A DNA stretch of 64,000 nt from assembly GCA_965204835.1 (NCBI GenBank), contig OZ242017.1:124001-188000 (forward strand), read 5' to 3'. The DNA is from VXMT01 sp965204835 (GTDB taxonomy: Bacteria; Chloroflexota; Dehalococcoidia; UBA2979). This document shows positions 42,526 to 52,545 of the stretch, piece by piece. The position numbers and the translations under genes were made by a program. Position 1 is the stretch's first letter; every line of letters begins with the position of its first letter. The notes under the pieces are model-generated. The model saw only the letters and a program-made list of their open reading frames with translations, was not told the DNA's origin and did not search any database.

Positions 42526-43572
42526 TCATGCCGGGACCCGGTTGTACCGCGTCTTCAGGTAGTCGTTCACCCACACCCGCGAGCTGCGCCAGTGGCCGTC
42601 CGCCCCTCGCGTTGCCTGGAGGCGTCCGCGGTTCGCGGCGTTGCGCAGCGCCGAGGCCGTGATGCGCGCGTCCTCGAGCGCCCCGAGCGGCACCAGCCGC
42701 GCGGGCCCGGCCACCGACGGGATCACGAACTTGTAGAGGTTGTCCAGGATCGCCCGCGCGATCAGCTCGCCGAGCGCGCCCGCGTCCCCGTGGTCGGCGC
42801 GCCTCAGGGCGTCGAGGTACAGGGCGCGCTGGTTCTTGTAGATGATCGCCGGTGGATAGCCGAGCCGGACGAGCAGGAGGTTTAGCACGAGGCGCCCGGT
42901 GCGCCCGTTGCCGTCGAGGAACGGGTGGATCTGCTCGAACCGGCAATGCACGTGGGCGACGGCCTCCGGGAAGTCCGGGGACGCCGGCTGGAGACTGTTG
43001 GCCTCGGCTATCCAGTCCGTGATCTCGGCCGAAACGTCGGTCCAGGGGGGCGGCGTCATCCCCGCCGGGAATGGCTGGATGTCATGTTGGCGGAAGGAGC
43101 CCGGCCCCTCGTCTGCTCCGGCGTCGGGGTGCGCCGCCACGTCCCAAACCGGCTCCATCGCCAGGCGGTGCACGTGACGCACCTCGGTCGTCGAGATGCG
43201 TTCATCGCCAGACCACTCGCCGGGATCGATCGCCCGGCCGTAGACCCAGTCCGCTGCGTTGGCGTAGCCACGCACCTCCATGTACTCGCGGAGCTCCTTG
43301 TCGCCCACGGCGCGCCCCTCGCCGAGCAGCGCGGCGACCTGCTTGAGGACGAGCGTGTTGCCCTCGATGGCCGTGGAGTGGTGCGCTTCCTCCAGCCAGA
43401 TCCCGCGCCAGATGCCGTCCGCCTCGAGGCGGCGCGGGAGGCCGCCGAGGTTGTTCCAGAGCTCCCCGATCTGTGTGTCGAGTCGCGCGTAGACCTCGCG
43501 GCGGCTGGGCCGCCCCGGGCGTCGAGGCGGCGGTTCGGCGGGCGTTGGCCGATCAGGGGCACGGAAGACCAC
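42526..43572 (-). CDS. Fic family protein, class II, with C-terminal winged-helix-like domain
   Basis: Fic enzymes transfer AMP or related groups to target-protein hydroxyls. The 348-residue product has the full core HPFLDGNGRTGRL near residue 205 and an N-terminal inhibitory motif STAIEGN near 60, placing it in the self-inhibited class II. The last 60 residues (PLGALEDARITASALRNAANRG...) look like a small DNA-binding winged helix. I chose the GTG at 43572 because GGAGG lies eight bases upstream; the GTG at 43590 precedes that site. The gene interrupts the conserved dnaK-dnaJ pair and is ringed by dyad repeats. Confidence 0.92.
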   Translation of the reverse strand: MVFRAPDRPTPAEPPPRRPGRPSRREVYARLDTQIGELWNNLGGLPRRLEADGIWRGIWLEEAHHSTAIEGNTLVLKQVAALLGEGRAVGDKELREYMEVRGYANAADWVYGRAIDPGEWSGDERISTTEVRHVHRLAMEPVWDVAAHPDAGADEGPGSFRQHDIQPFPAGMTPPPWTDVSAEITDWIAEANSLQPASPDFPEAVAHVHCRFEQIHPFLDGNGRTGRLVLNLLLVRLGYPPAIIYKNQRALYLDALRRADHGDAGALGELIARAILDNLYKFVIPSVAGPARLVPLGALEDARITASALRNAANRGRLQATRGADGHWRSSRVWVNDYLKTRYNRVPA

Positions 43573-43592
43573 GGGCGCGCCCTCCTGCACCC

Positions 43593-43636
43593 CAAAGTCT
43601 ACGCTACGGTTCGCACAAATTGAAGCGTAGACTTTG
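43593..43636. repeat. fic-associated dyad, copy B
   Basis: A 13-bp perfect inverted repeat CAAAGTCTACGCT/AGCGTAGACTTTG has an 18-base interior. The outer C/G pair differs from copy A on both arms, a compensating change that keeps the symmetry. It ends 21 bases before the fic start, so it lies over the fic promoter or leader. Confidence 0.9.
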
Positions 43637-43656
43637 TGCCGGGCGCCTCGGAGGAG

Positions 43657-43700
43657 GAAAGTCTACGCTCCATTTGGCATGAATCGCAGCGTAGACTCTC
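43657..43700. repeat. fic-associated dyad, copy C
   Basis: GAAAGTCTACGCT/AGCGTAGACTCTC pair at 12 of 13 positions, with an 18-base interior ending AATCGC. It lies 20 bases from copy B. Confidence 0.9.
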
Positions 43701-43722
43701 GCGACTGGCCCTCCACGCAGAC

Positions 43723-43762
43723 AAGTCTACGCTTCGTTTAGGGTCAATCGAAGCGTAGACTT
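43723..43762. repeat. fic-associated dyad, copy D
   Basis: AAGTCTACGCT/AGCGTAGACTT pair perfectly over 11 bp around an 18-base interior ending AATCGA. It lies 22 bases from copy C and 15 bases from the dnaK stop codon. Confidence 0.9.
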
Positions 43763-43777
43763 TCGCGCGGCGCGTCC

Positions 43778-45694
<1,917 letters not shown>

Positions 45695-45763
45695 GGTGTC
45701 CTCTCCTTCGTCGTCGGTAGCTCGTTCGGTGCGCCGCCGGGCGATGGCCCGCGGGCGGCGCGG

Positions 45764-46297
45764 CTATGCGTCCTGTGTTGGTTCCGTATCCGTGGAGCCG
45801 TCGCCCACCACCACCTGCGCGGGGCGGACCACGTAGTCCTGCATCGTGTAGCCGGAGCGGACCGCCGCGACGACGCGCCCGCCGGGTCCCGGCGCGTACG
45901 AGATCGCCTCGTGGACGCGCGGGTCAAACTCCGCGCCGTCCGTCGCGATCGGCTCGACGCCGGCCGTGGCGAGGGTCTCGGCGAACTTCTGGCGGACCAG
46001 CCGGATGCCCTCGACCCACTGGTGCCCCTCGAGATCCGCGTCGACGTTGCCGAGCGCGAGGTCGAGGTCGTCGAGCACCGGCAGGTAGCGGCGCACCGTG
46101 TCGGCGAGCGTCGTCCGGGCGCGCTCGGCCCAGTGCTGCTCGGAGCGGCGGCGGTAGTTGAGGAGGTCGGCCTGCGCGCGCGTATGGGCGTCCCGCAGCC
46201 CGGCGACCTCCGCCTCCAGGCGCGTGATGCGCTCCTCGTCGGTAAGTGGCTCGGTCTCCGCCTCGGCGGCGTCGGGAGCGCCATCGGCGGCGCTCAC
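45764..46297 (-). CDS. grpE: nucleotide exchange factor GrpE
   Basis: GrpE releases ADP from DnaK and acts as a heat sensor. The 177-residue product has an acidic N-terminus, a long coiled-coil helix (ERITRLEAEVAGLRDAHTRAQ), a four-helix region and the C-terminal beta domain (DPRVHEAISYAPGPGGRVV; GYTMQDYVVRPAQVVVG). The GTG at 46297 is the only usable start in frame. It lies between hrcA and dnaK. Confidence 0.95.
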   Translation of the reverse strand: MSAADGAPDAAEAETEPLTDEERITRLEAEVAGLRDAHTRAQADLLNYRRRSEQHWAERARTTLADTVRRYLPVLDDLDLALGNVDADLEGHQWVEGIRLVRQKFAETLATAGVEPIATDGAEFDPRVHEAISYAPGPGGRVVAAVRSGYTMQDYVVRPAQVVVGDGSTDTEPTQDA

Positions 46298-46384
46298 GGC
46301 GTCGTCGACGGCTGCAAGGGGCTGTTCGGCGTCGTCGGGGAGCAGTGTCGTGACCTTTCGATGTGCGGTGGCGGGCGGGAGCGC

Positions 46385-47425
46385 CTAGCTCTCGACCTCT
46401 TGCAGGAGGTCCGAGATGAGCGAGGAGAAGTAGCGGACGCGCGGAATCGTGCGCCCGTAGCGCATGCGCGTCGGCCCGAGGACGGCGACGGTGCCGGTGG
46501 CCCCCTCGGGACCGTCGAAGGCCGAGACCACCAGCGTCCACTCCTGCAGCCACTCGTCCGGGTTCTCGTCACCGATGACGATGCGCGCCCCCGCGTCGGG
46601 CGCGTCGGTGGCGCGCAGCGCGCCGCGGAGGTGGTACGCCTCCAGGTGCTGCACCGCGTCCAGGATGCGCTCGGTGGATGCGAACTCCGGCTGCTCGAGC
46701 GCGGGACGGACGCCGGCGATGTAGAGCTCGGTGTCCTCGTCGTGCTCGTCGAGCAGCCCGGCGATGTCGAGCGCGAGGGTGCGGTCGTGCTCGTCCTCGA
46801 TCTCGGGGACGAGCTCACGCAGCGTCGCGGCGCCCGCGTCGGCGCAGCGGCCGTTGAGGCGCTCGGCGCGCGCGTTGAGCCGGTCCTGGCCGTCGGGCTC
46901 GGGCACGCCGACGATGCGCTGGCGCACGCTGCCGTCGTCGAGGACGGCGACGAGCAGCGCGGCGCCCGGGCGCAGGTGGACGAGCTGCGCATGGCGCAGC
47001 GTCGGCAGCCGGCGCTGCGGCCGCGTCACGACCGCGACGTTGCCGACGGCGGCCGAGAGGATCGACGCGGCGAGCCGCAGCCAGTCGTCGTAGCCGGGTG
47101 ACGCCTGGTGGAACTGGTGCTCGATCATGCGCTGCTCGGCCAGCGTCACCGGCTCCTCGGACATCAGTCGCTCGACGTAGAAGCGGTAGCCGACGTTCGA
47201 GGGCACCCGGCCGGCGGAGGTGTAGGGGTGCGTGATGTAGCCCTCGTCCTCGAGGCGCGCGAGCTCGTTGCGGATGGTCGCGGTCGAGAACTCGAGGTGG
47301 TGGCGGTCGACGAGCGCGCGCGAGCTCACGGGCACGGCCGTGTCGATGTACTCATCGACGACGAGGTTCAGGATGCCGGCCCGGCGATCGCTCAACACGC
47401 GCCCCTCCAGGCGGTTCGTGTTCAC
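46385..47425 (-). CDS. hrcA: heat-inducible transcription repressor HrcA
   Basis: HrcA binds CIRCE elements and needs GroEL for activity in bacteria studied. The 346-residue product has an N-terminal winged helix (AGILNLVVDEYIDTAVPVSSRAL; STATIRNELARLEDEGYI), a GAF-like core and the insert domain. The GTG at 47425 starts 10 bases after the CIRCE element. It autoregulates hrcA-grpE-dnaK, probably including fic and dnaJ-prmA by read-through. Confidence 0.97.
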   Translation of the reverse strand: MNTNRLEGRVLSDRRAGILNLVVDEYIDTAVPVSSRALVDRHHLEFSTATIRNELARLEDEGYITHPYTSAGRVPSNVGYRFYVERLMSEEPVTLAEQRMIEHQFHQASPGYDDWLRLAASILSAAVGNVAVVTRPQRRLPTLRHAQLVHLRPGAALLVAVLDDGSVRQRIVGVPEPDGQDRLNARAERLNGRCADAGAATLRELVPEIEDEHDRTLALDIAGLLDEHDEDTELYIAGVRPALEQPEFASTERILDAVQHLEAYHLRGALRATDAPDAGARIVIGDENPDEWLQEWTLVVSAFDGPEGATGTVAVLGPTRMRYGRTIPRVRYFSSLISDLLQEVES

Positions 47426-47435
47426 TGGGTGTGGA

Positions 47436-47462
47436 TTAGCACTCTCCCGGCGAGAGTGCTAA
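47436..47462 (-). promoter_or_regulatory. CIRCE operator (HrcA binding site)
   Basis: TTAGCACTC-N9-GAGTGCTAA is an exact match to the CIRCE consensus. It lies just downstream of the predicted transcription start and just before the hrcA GTG, so HrcA bound here blocks transcription of its own operon. Confidence 0.97.
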
Positions 47463-47470
47463 CTGGTACG

Positions 47471-47500
47471 ATTGTAGCGACCGGCAGGCAGCCCGGTCAA
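47471..47500 (-). promoter_or_regulatory. promoter of the hrcA-grpE-dnaK operon
   Basis: On the minus strand TTGACC (47500-47495) and TACAAT (47476-47471) are 18 bases apart. The -10 ends 8 bases before the CIRCE element, giving the standard repressor-over-start arrangement. Confidence 0.8.
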
Positions 47501-47558
47501 CGCTCCGAGGCCCCTCGCACGAGGGCTGCCGGGGCGGCTGCGAAGGTGGTGCCAGGGC

Positions 47559-48119
47559 GTGGAAGAGACCACGGCTACGGGGGAGGCGGGCGCGCCCGAC
47601 CGCGCCGCCGCGCGTGACGACGACGCGTTCTCCGCGCTCTACGAGGCGCACGCGGACCGCGTCCACCGCTACCTGCTGGCGCGCACCCCGACCGCCGCCG
47701 ACGCCGAGGAGATCACCTCGCGCACCTTTCTGAACGCGTTCACGAACCTCGGCAGCTTCCGCGGGCGCGGCTCGTTCGAGTCATGGCTGATGACAATCGC
47801 CCACAACCTGCTCGCCAACTGGTACCGCGACCGCGGCCGCCGCCCGCCCACCGCGCCGCTCGACGAGGCGATGAGCATCGCCTCGGACGTACCGGGCCCG
47901 GACTCCGAGCTGGAGACGCAGGAGCTCGCCACCCGCATCCGCGAGGCGACGGCGGAGCTCGCGCCCGAGCGCCGGCAGCTGATCGCACTCAAGTACGTCG
48001 ATGGCCTCACCAACGCGGAGATCGGCCGCCGGATGGGCCGCAGCGAGGGCGCCATCAAGGCGCTGCACCATCGCACGCTGCGGCAGCTGGAGAAGGTGCT
48101 GGGGCCGGCGCCGCCGTAG
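47559..48119 (+). CDS. RNA polymerase sigma factor, sigma-70 family (ECF-like)
   Basis: The 186-residue protein has sigma region 2 (FSALYEAHADRVHRYLLART; TSRTFLNAFTNLGSF; WLMTIAHNLLANWYRDR) and region 4 (LAPERRQLIALKYVDGLTNAEIGRRMGRSEGAIKALHHRTL, split here) joined by an acidic linker. It has no regions 1 or 3, as in ECF sigma factors. No anti-sigma gene is adjacent. It starts with GTG and is divergent from hrcA. Confidence 0.9.
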   Translation: MEETTATGEAGAPDRAAARDDDAFSALYEAHADRVHRYLLARTPTAADAEEITSRTFLNAFTNLGSFRGRGSFESWLMTIAHNLLANWYRDRGRRPPTAPLDEAMSIASDVPGPDSELETQELATRIREATAELAPERRQLIALKYVDGLTNAEIGRRMGRSEGAIKALHHRTLRQLEKVLGPAPP

Positions 48120-48204
48120 TCGACGGGCGGTGGCAGGCGAGGCGGCGCCTCGCTACGATCGACGCAACACGGGACACTCCCCGCTCCCCTTGAGGACGGT
48201 ACGC

Positions 48205-48861
48205 GTGGACATCAGCTGGCTCGGGCATGCCTGCGTGCGCGTGCGCACGCGCCACGCGGCCGTGGTCATGGACCCGGCCGACCGTTCGGTCGGCTTCGAC
48301 ATGGGCCGGCCCACGGCCGACATCGTGACGGTCAGCCGCCACCACCCGCACCACGACCACAGCGGCGGCGTGCGCGGCCAGCCGGTCGTGATCGACGGGC
48401 CCGGCGAGTACGAGATCAGCGGCGTCCAGGTCTTCGGCATCGCCAACCCGCTGCCGCAGGCGACCGATGAGTCCGCGCCCCCGGACCCGGCGGCGCGCCG
48501 CAACACCGCCTTCCTGGTGGAGGCCGAGGGGCTGCACCTCGCCCACCTGGGGAGCGGGTGCCAGCCCCCGGCGGCCGACGCCGAGCTGCTGAGCAACGTC
48601 GACATCCTCATCCTCGCAATCAGCGGCGAGGAGCACGCCGAGCCCGCGGTCGCGGCGCGCACGGTGCGCGACCTGGAGCCGAAGATCGTGATCCCCGTGG
48701 GCTACGCCGGGCAGAACGGCGACGGGAAGCAGGACCCGCTCGGCGCGTTCCTCGAGGCCACCGGGTTGAGCGTCGATGATCCGCAGGCGCGGCTGAGCAT
48801 CCAGCGGCGCGGGCTGGGCGAGCAGCAGCGCGTCGTGCTGCTGGAGGCGAGCCGGCAGTAG
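48205..48861 (+). CDS. MBL-fold metallo-hydrolase
   Basis: The 218-residue protein has the metallo-beta-lactamase pattern: DISWLGHACVRVR at the N-terminus, the metal site SRHHPHHDHSGG near residue 45, and LAHLGSG near 115. It resembles the UlaG-type lactonase-like branch; the substrate is unknown. The GTG at 48205 has GAGG nine bases upstream; longer readings extend into the sigma factor gene in another frame. It is convergent with the M23 peptidase gene. Confidence 0.87.
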   Translation: MDISWLGHACVRVRTRHAAVVMDPADRSVGFDMGRPTADIVTVSRHHPHHDHSGGVRGQPVVIDGPGEYEISGVQVFGIANPLPQATDESAPPDPAARRNTAFLVEAEGLHLAHLGSGCQPPAADAELLSNVDILILAISGEEHAEPAVAARTVRDLEPKIVIPVGYAGQNGDGKQDPLGAFLEATGLSVDDPQARLSIQRRGLGEQQRVVLLEASRQ

Positions 48862-48877
48862 CGCCGCGTCTGCCGGC

Positions 48878-49972
48878 CTACGGCAGGAAGTTCAGCGGGT
48901 TCTGCGGGGTGCCGTTGCGCCGGATCTCGAAGTGCAGGTGGGGCCCCGTCGAGGCGCCCGTGGAGCCGCTGTAGCCGATCAGGTCGCCCTGCTCCACCCA
49001 CTCGCCCAGCGTCACCGCGAAGCGGCTGAAGTGGCCGTAGCGCGTGGTGAAGCTCTGGTCGTGCCGGATGATGACGTGGTAGCCGTACGAGCAGCACGGA
49101 TGACCGCCCACGAACGTCACCTGGCCCGCAGCCGACGCGGCAACGGGCGTGCCGACCGGCATCCCGATGTCGATGCCGAGCGGGTGGGCGGGTCCGAACC
49201 ACGACGTGATACGCCCCGGCCCGGGCCAGATGAACCCGAATGTCGACGCGGTCACGGTGGGTGTGGGCGTGGCAACCGCGCCCGGCTGCGGCGTCGGTGG
49301 CGGGGTCGGCTGCGGGGGCGGCGGCGGAGGCGGCTGGGCAACGACGCGCCCGCCGGGCACGAGGATCGTCGAGCCCTCGCGCACCGTGTTCGCGTCGGGG
49401 AGATTGTTCGCCGCGAACGCGACGATGTCGTTGACATCCGCGTCGTACAGGGCGGCGATCTCGATCAGCGTCTCGTGCAAGCGCACGTCGTGGATGATGC
49501 CCTCGACGCTCGGGACCTGGAGTGTCTGGCCCGGCGAGAGCACGTCAGCGTCCGGCACGATGTCGATGTTGTTCCAGAGGATGTACTGCGTGCCGATGCC
49601 GAAGCGCAGCGCGATCCCGGTCAGCGTGTCGCCCTGCTGGATCTGGTACCGGTAGAAGATCGGTTGCTGCTGCTCGACGCGCTCCGCGTCGCCCTCGTCC
49701 GGGTCTTCCGTCAGCGTCGCGTCCAGCCCCGGCGCAGCGCCCGGCCCGGGCGTCGGCGTGCCCGGTCCTGCCGTCGACGCGGGCGCGACGGGCGTCGACG
49801 CGGGCGTGGGGACCGGATCGGGCTTCTGCGGCCTGGCTACGCCGGCCAGGCCGGGGAACGACATCACCTCGGCGCGCAGCACGGGCTCGCGGGGCGCCGA
49901 GCGCACGGTGCGCGGGAACAACCCCGCGACGATCACCACCACGAGGATCGCGAGCACAACGCCACCCTGCAC
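48878..49972 (-). CDS. M23 peptidase with LysM-type repeats, membrane-anchored
   Basis: Cell-wall endopeptidase of 364 residues. An N-terminal hydrophobic anchor (VVLAILVVVIVAGLF) leads to a Pro/Thr linker, a LysM domain (YQIQQGDTLTGIALRFG), a second LysM-like segment (HETLIEIAALYDADV), another Pro stretch, and the LytM core with HPLGIDIG and GPHLHFEIR ligands, so it should be active. The GTG at 49972 is the only ATG/GTG/TTG in frame, but it has no ribosome site and leaves no residues before the anchor; about 35 Arg-rich codons are open upstream. Confidence 0.85.
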   Translation of the reverse strand: MQGGVVLAILVVVIVAGLFPRTVRSAPREPVLRAEVMSFPGLAGVARPQKPDPVPTPASTPVAPASTAGPGTPTPGPGAAPGLDATLTEDPDEGDAERVEQQQPIFYRYQIQQGDTLTGIALRFGIGTQYILWNNIDIVPDADVLSPGQTLQVPSVEGIIHDVRLHETLIEIAALYDADVNDIVAFAANNLPDANTVREGSTILVPGGRVVAQPPPPPPPQPTPPPTPQPGAVATPTPTVTASTFGFIWPGPGRITSWFGPAHPLGIDIGMPVGTPVAASAAGQVTFVGGHPCCSYGYHVIIRHDQSFTTRYGHFSRFAVTLGEWVEQGDLIGYSGSTGASTGPHLHFEIRRNGTPQNPLNFLP

Positions 49973-50247
49973 CAGCGCGTCGCTGGGTAGCGCACGGCGG
50001 GCACTCTCGAGACGCCGGCCGCGCAGGAGCGCGCGCTGACGCCGGCCGTTCGGCGGTGGGGTCAGCAGGCCGCTGATAGGCGATCACTCCCCGTCAGGCC
50101 GTCGCTTCGAATGCGCGGCGGCGCTACGCGCCTTCCCCGCGGCACTCGGGAAAGTCTAGCAACCAGGTGGAGTTCGTCGATCCCCTCGTGGGGCTGAGCC
50201 GGGTACCAGGATCGTGATTGAGGTGAGACGACGGCCGTACGGAGGGG

Positions 50248-51639
50248 CTAGATGACCTCGGACTTGAGGGTCATGAGGAACTCCGAGTTGGACTCGGTCT
50301 TCGCGACGCGCTCGATGACGCGCTCGGTCGCGTCGGTGCCCTGGTCGCCGACCATCGCGGCCATGCGACGCAGCAGCCACACCTGGCGCAACTCCTCTTC
50401 GGTGAAGAGCAAGTCCTCGCGCCGCGTGGAGGAGGCGAAGATGTCGATCGCCGGGTAGATGCGCTTCTCCGCCAGGCGGCGGTCGAGGCGGATCTCCATG
50501 TTCCCGGTGCCCTTGAACTCCTCGAAGATCACGTCGTCCATGCGCGATCCGGTCTCGATCAGGCACGTCGCGATGATCGTCAGCGACCCGCCGTCCTCGA
50601 TGTTGCGCGCCGAGCCGAAGAAGCGCTTCGGCGGGTAGAGCGCGATCGGGTCGATACCGCCCGAGAGCGTCCGGCCGCTGGTCGGCACCGCGAGGTTGTA
50701 GGCGCGCGCGAGGCGCGTGATCGAGTCGAGCAGGATCACCACGTCGCGGCCGGTCTCGACCAGCCTGCGCGCGCGCTCGATGGCGATCTCGGCCACGCGC
50801 GTGTGGTCCTCGACCGGCTCGTCGAACGTCGAGGCAATCACATCGCCGCGGACGGAGCGGCGCATGTCGGTGACCTCCTCGGGCCGCTCACCAACGAGCA
50901 GCACCATGAGGTCCACCTCGGGGTTGTTCTGCGTGATGCCGTGGGCGATCGACTTGAGCAGCATGGTCTTGCCGGCCTTGGGCGGCGAGACGATGAGCCC
51001 GCGCTGGCCGCGCCCGACCGGCGCGAAGAGGTCGACCAGGCGCTGGCTGAGCTCGATGCTCTCGGTCTCCAGCGTGAGCATGTTGTCGGGGAAGATCGGG
51101 GTGAGTTCCTCGAAGTTGGGGCGGCGCTTCGCGGTCTCGGGGTCGACGCCGTTGATCGCCTCGACGCGCAGCAGGCCGTAGTACTTCTCGGAATCCTTGG
51201 GCTGGCGTACCTGCCCGGTCACGTAGTCGCCGTTGCGGAGCGCGAAGCGGCGGATCTGCGACTGCGAGACGTAGACGTCGTTCGGGCCCGGGACCAGGCG
51301 GTCGCCGCGCAGGAACCCGAAGCCGTCATCGACGACGGAGAGCACGCCGCCGGAGAAGATCGTGCCCTGGCGCTCGGCCTGATCACGGAGGATGCGGAAG
51401 AGCAGGTCCTGGCGCGGGAGGCCCTCGGGGTTCTCGATACCGTGCTCCGTGGCGACGGCGACCAGGGCCTCGAAGGGCTGGGCCTCAAGCTGGGCGATGT
51501 CGAGGCTGGGCGGCGCGGGACCCTCCACGCGAGGGACGCGCGAGCGGCCATTACCGCCGTCGCGTCGTTCAGCGCGCCGTTGTTCGTCTGCTACTCGTGC
51601 AGGGCCGTCTCTGCGGCCCCGTGCGGGCGTACGTGCCAT
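50248..51639 (-). CDS. rho: transcription termination factor Rho
   Basis: Hexameric RNA helicase of 463 residues. An Arg/Gly-rich N-terminal 45 residues precede the Rho-N domain (LEAQPFEALVAVATEHGIENP), the cold-shock RNA-binding domain (SGGVLSVVDDGFGFLRGD) and the RecA-type ATPase with SPPKAGKTMLLKS, VVILLDSITRLARAYN and the Q- and R-loops (SGGIDPIALYPPKRFFGSAR, split as SGGIDP and PPKRFFG). Start at ATG 51639; upstream in-frame codons have no family similarity. Confidence 0.97.
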   Translation of the reverse strand: MARTPARGRRDGPARVADEQRRAERRDGGNGRSRVPRVEGPAPPSLDIAQLEAQPFEALVAVATEHGIENPEGLPRQDLLFRILRDQAERQGTIFSGGVLSVVDDGFGFLRGDRLVPGPNDVYVSQSQIRRFALRNGDYVTGQVRQPKDSEKYYGLLRVEAINGVDPETAKRRPNFEELTPIFPDNMLTLETESIELSQRLVDLFAPVGRGQRGLIVSPPKAGKTMLLKSIAHGITQNNPEVDLMVLLVGERPEEVTDMRRSVRGDVIASTFDEPVEDHTRVAEIAIERARRLVETGRDVVILLDSITRLARAYNLAVPTSGRTLSGGIDPIALYPPKRFFGSARNIEDGGSLTIIATCLIETGSRMDDVIFEEFKGTGNMEIRLDRRLAEKRIYPAIDIFASSTRREDLLFTEEELRQVWLLRRMAAMVGDQGTDATERVIERVAKTESNSEFLMTLKSEVI

Positions 51640-51713
51640 GAGCCTACTTGTGTCGTCGCATCGTCGTGCGGACTGGAAGGGGATGGGATGTGGACAAGAT
51701 CTGTCCGGGCCGC

Positions 51714-51719
51714 AGTGTA
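51714..51719 (-). promoter_or_regulatory. -10 hexamer TACACT for rho
   Basis: On the minus strand TACACT lies 75 bases before the rho ATG. TGTTCA lies 17 bases further upstream, a weak -35 match. Confidence 0.3.
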
Positions 51720-51819
51720 ACGCACCGCTCCCTACGTGAACACCCCCCGTTGTCACGAGCATGCATCACGGCCGCAGACGTCCGGTCCGCACGCGGGCCG
51801 TCCGGCCCCCGTCCACTGC

Positions 51820-52260
51820 TCACGAACGGGTCCACACCCGGCCCTCGCTGTCGGGAAGCGCGATCACCTCGATCCCCTCGTCCGTGCAGGTATCGAGGAG
51901 CGGACCGTCCGCAGTCGCGAGCGAGGCGCCGTGGCGCCGGGCCGTCTCGGCGGCGACGCAGTCGGCAAGGCTGAGCGACCGGGTCCGCCGCTGGTAGTAG
52001 CGCGCCCGCAGCAGTCCCGCGCTCGTCGCAAGCGTCGCGTCGAGCACAGGCGGCTCGGCCAACGGGAGCTGTTCGAGACTGAGCGTGGCATCCCGTTCGC
52101 TGAGGCTAGTCCGGCGCACCAGGCGGTCGAGCACCTCGGCCACACCCAGCAACGTCAGCGCCGCCCCCTCACTACCTCGAATCAAACGGCGGACCTGCGG
52201 TGCTGCCGGCTCGGCCAGGATCCACGCTAGCACCGCGCTTGCGTCGAGGATGATCACCAA
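51820..52260 (-). CDS. vapC: PIN-domain ribonuclease toxin, VapC type
   Basis: The 146-residue PIN protein keeps the four acidic positions: Asp6 (LDASAVLAW), Glu near 42 (GVAEVLDRL), Asp near 98 (SLADCVAAET) and Asp near 116 (ATADGPLLD). It should be an Mg-dependent endoribonuclease, probably held inactive by the upstream AbrB-type antitoxin. The two genes overlap by 7 bases, typical of type II toxin-antitoxin operons. Confidence 0.9.
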   Translation of the reverse strand: MVIILDASAVLAWILAEPAAPQVRRLIRGSEGAALTLLGVAEVLDRLVRRTSLSERDATLSLEQLPLAEPPVLDATLATSAGLLRARYYQRRTRSLSLADCVAAETARRHGASLATADGPLLDTCTDEGIEVIALPDSEGRVWTRS

Positions 52261-52529
52261 CCGCGCTCGCGCTGGCGCTCGCGTTCGGCTTCTTCGGCAC
52301 GCTCTTCCCGTCGCATCTCATCGGTGCTCGGACCGAGCCCGGCGTACTTCCCCTCAAGGGTGGCGACAGGGTCGACGAGGGCGGGTCCCACGATGACGTA
52401 GTCGTCGAAGTCGATCACGATCATCTCGTCGGCCAGCAGCGTCTCGTCGGCACGCCATCGCTCGCGTACCGCCGCCGGGATCGAGACCTGGCCGTTCGAT
52501 GAGAGCTTCATCCTGTAGCTGTGCTTCAT
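52254..52529 (-). CDS. vapB: AbrB/MazE-family antitoxin
   Basis: The 91-residue protein begins MKHSYRMKLSSNGQVSIPAAVRE, the swapped-hairpin AbrB DNA-binding fold, followed by an acidic middle and a long charged C-terminal helix (EMRREERAEEAERERQRERG) that should wrap the toxin. Start at ATG 52529; the open frame upstream covers the operator repeats. It precedes vapC with a 7-base overlap and probably autoregulates. Confidence 0.88.
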   Translation of the reverse strand: MKHSYRMKLSSNGQVSIPAAVRERWRADETLLADEMIVIDFDDYVIVGPALVDPVATLEGKYAGLGPSTDEMRREERAEEAERERQRERGW

Positions 52530-52545
52530 GAGCCTATTCCGTTCG

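Noticed and set aside
42451..43762. The four fic-flanking repeats as a CRISPR array
   Set aside because: Repeats are inverted dyads, not direct repeats; they are split by the fic gene; interval lengths differ from regular spacers; no cas genes are near.
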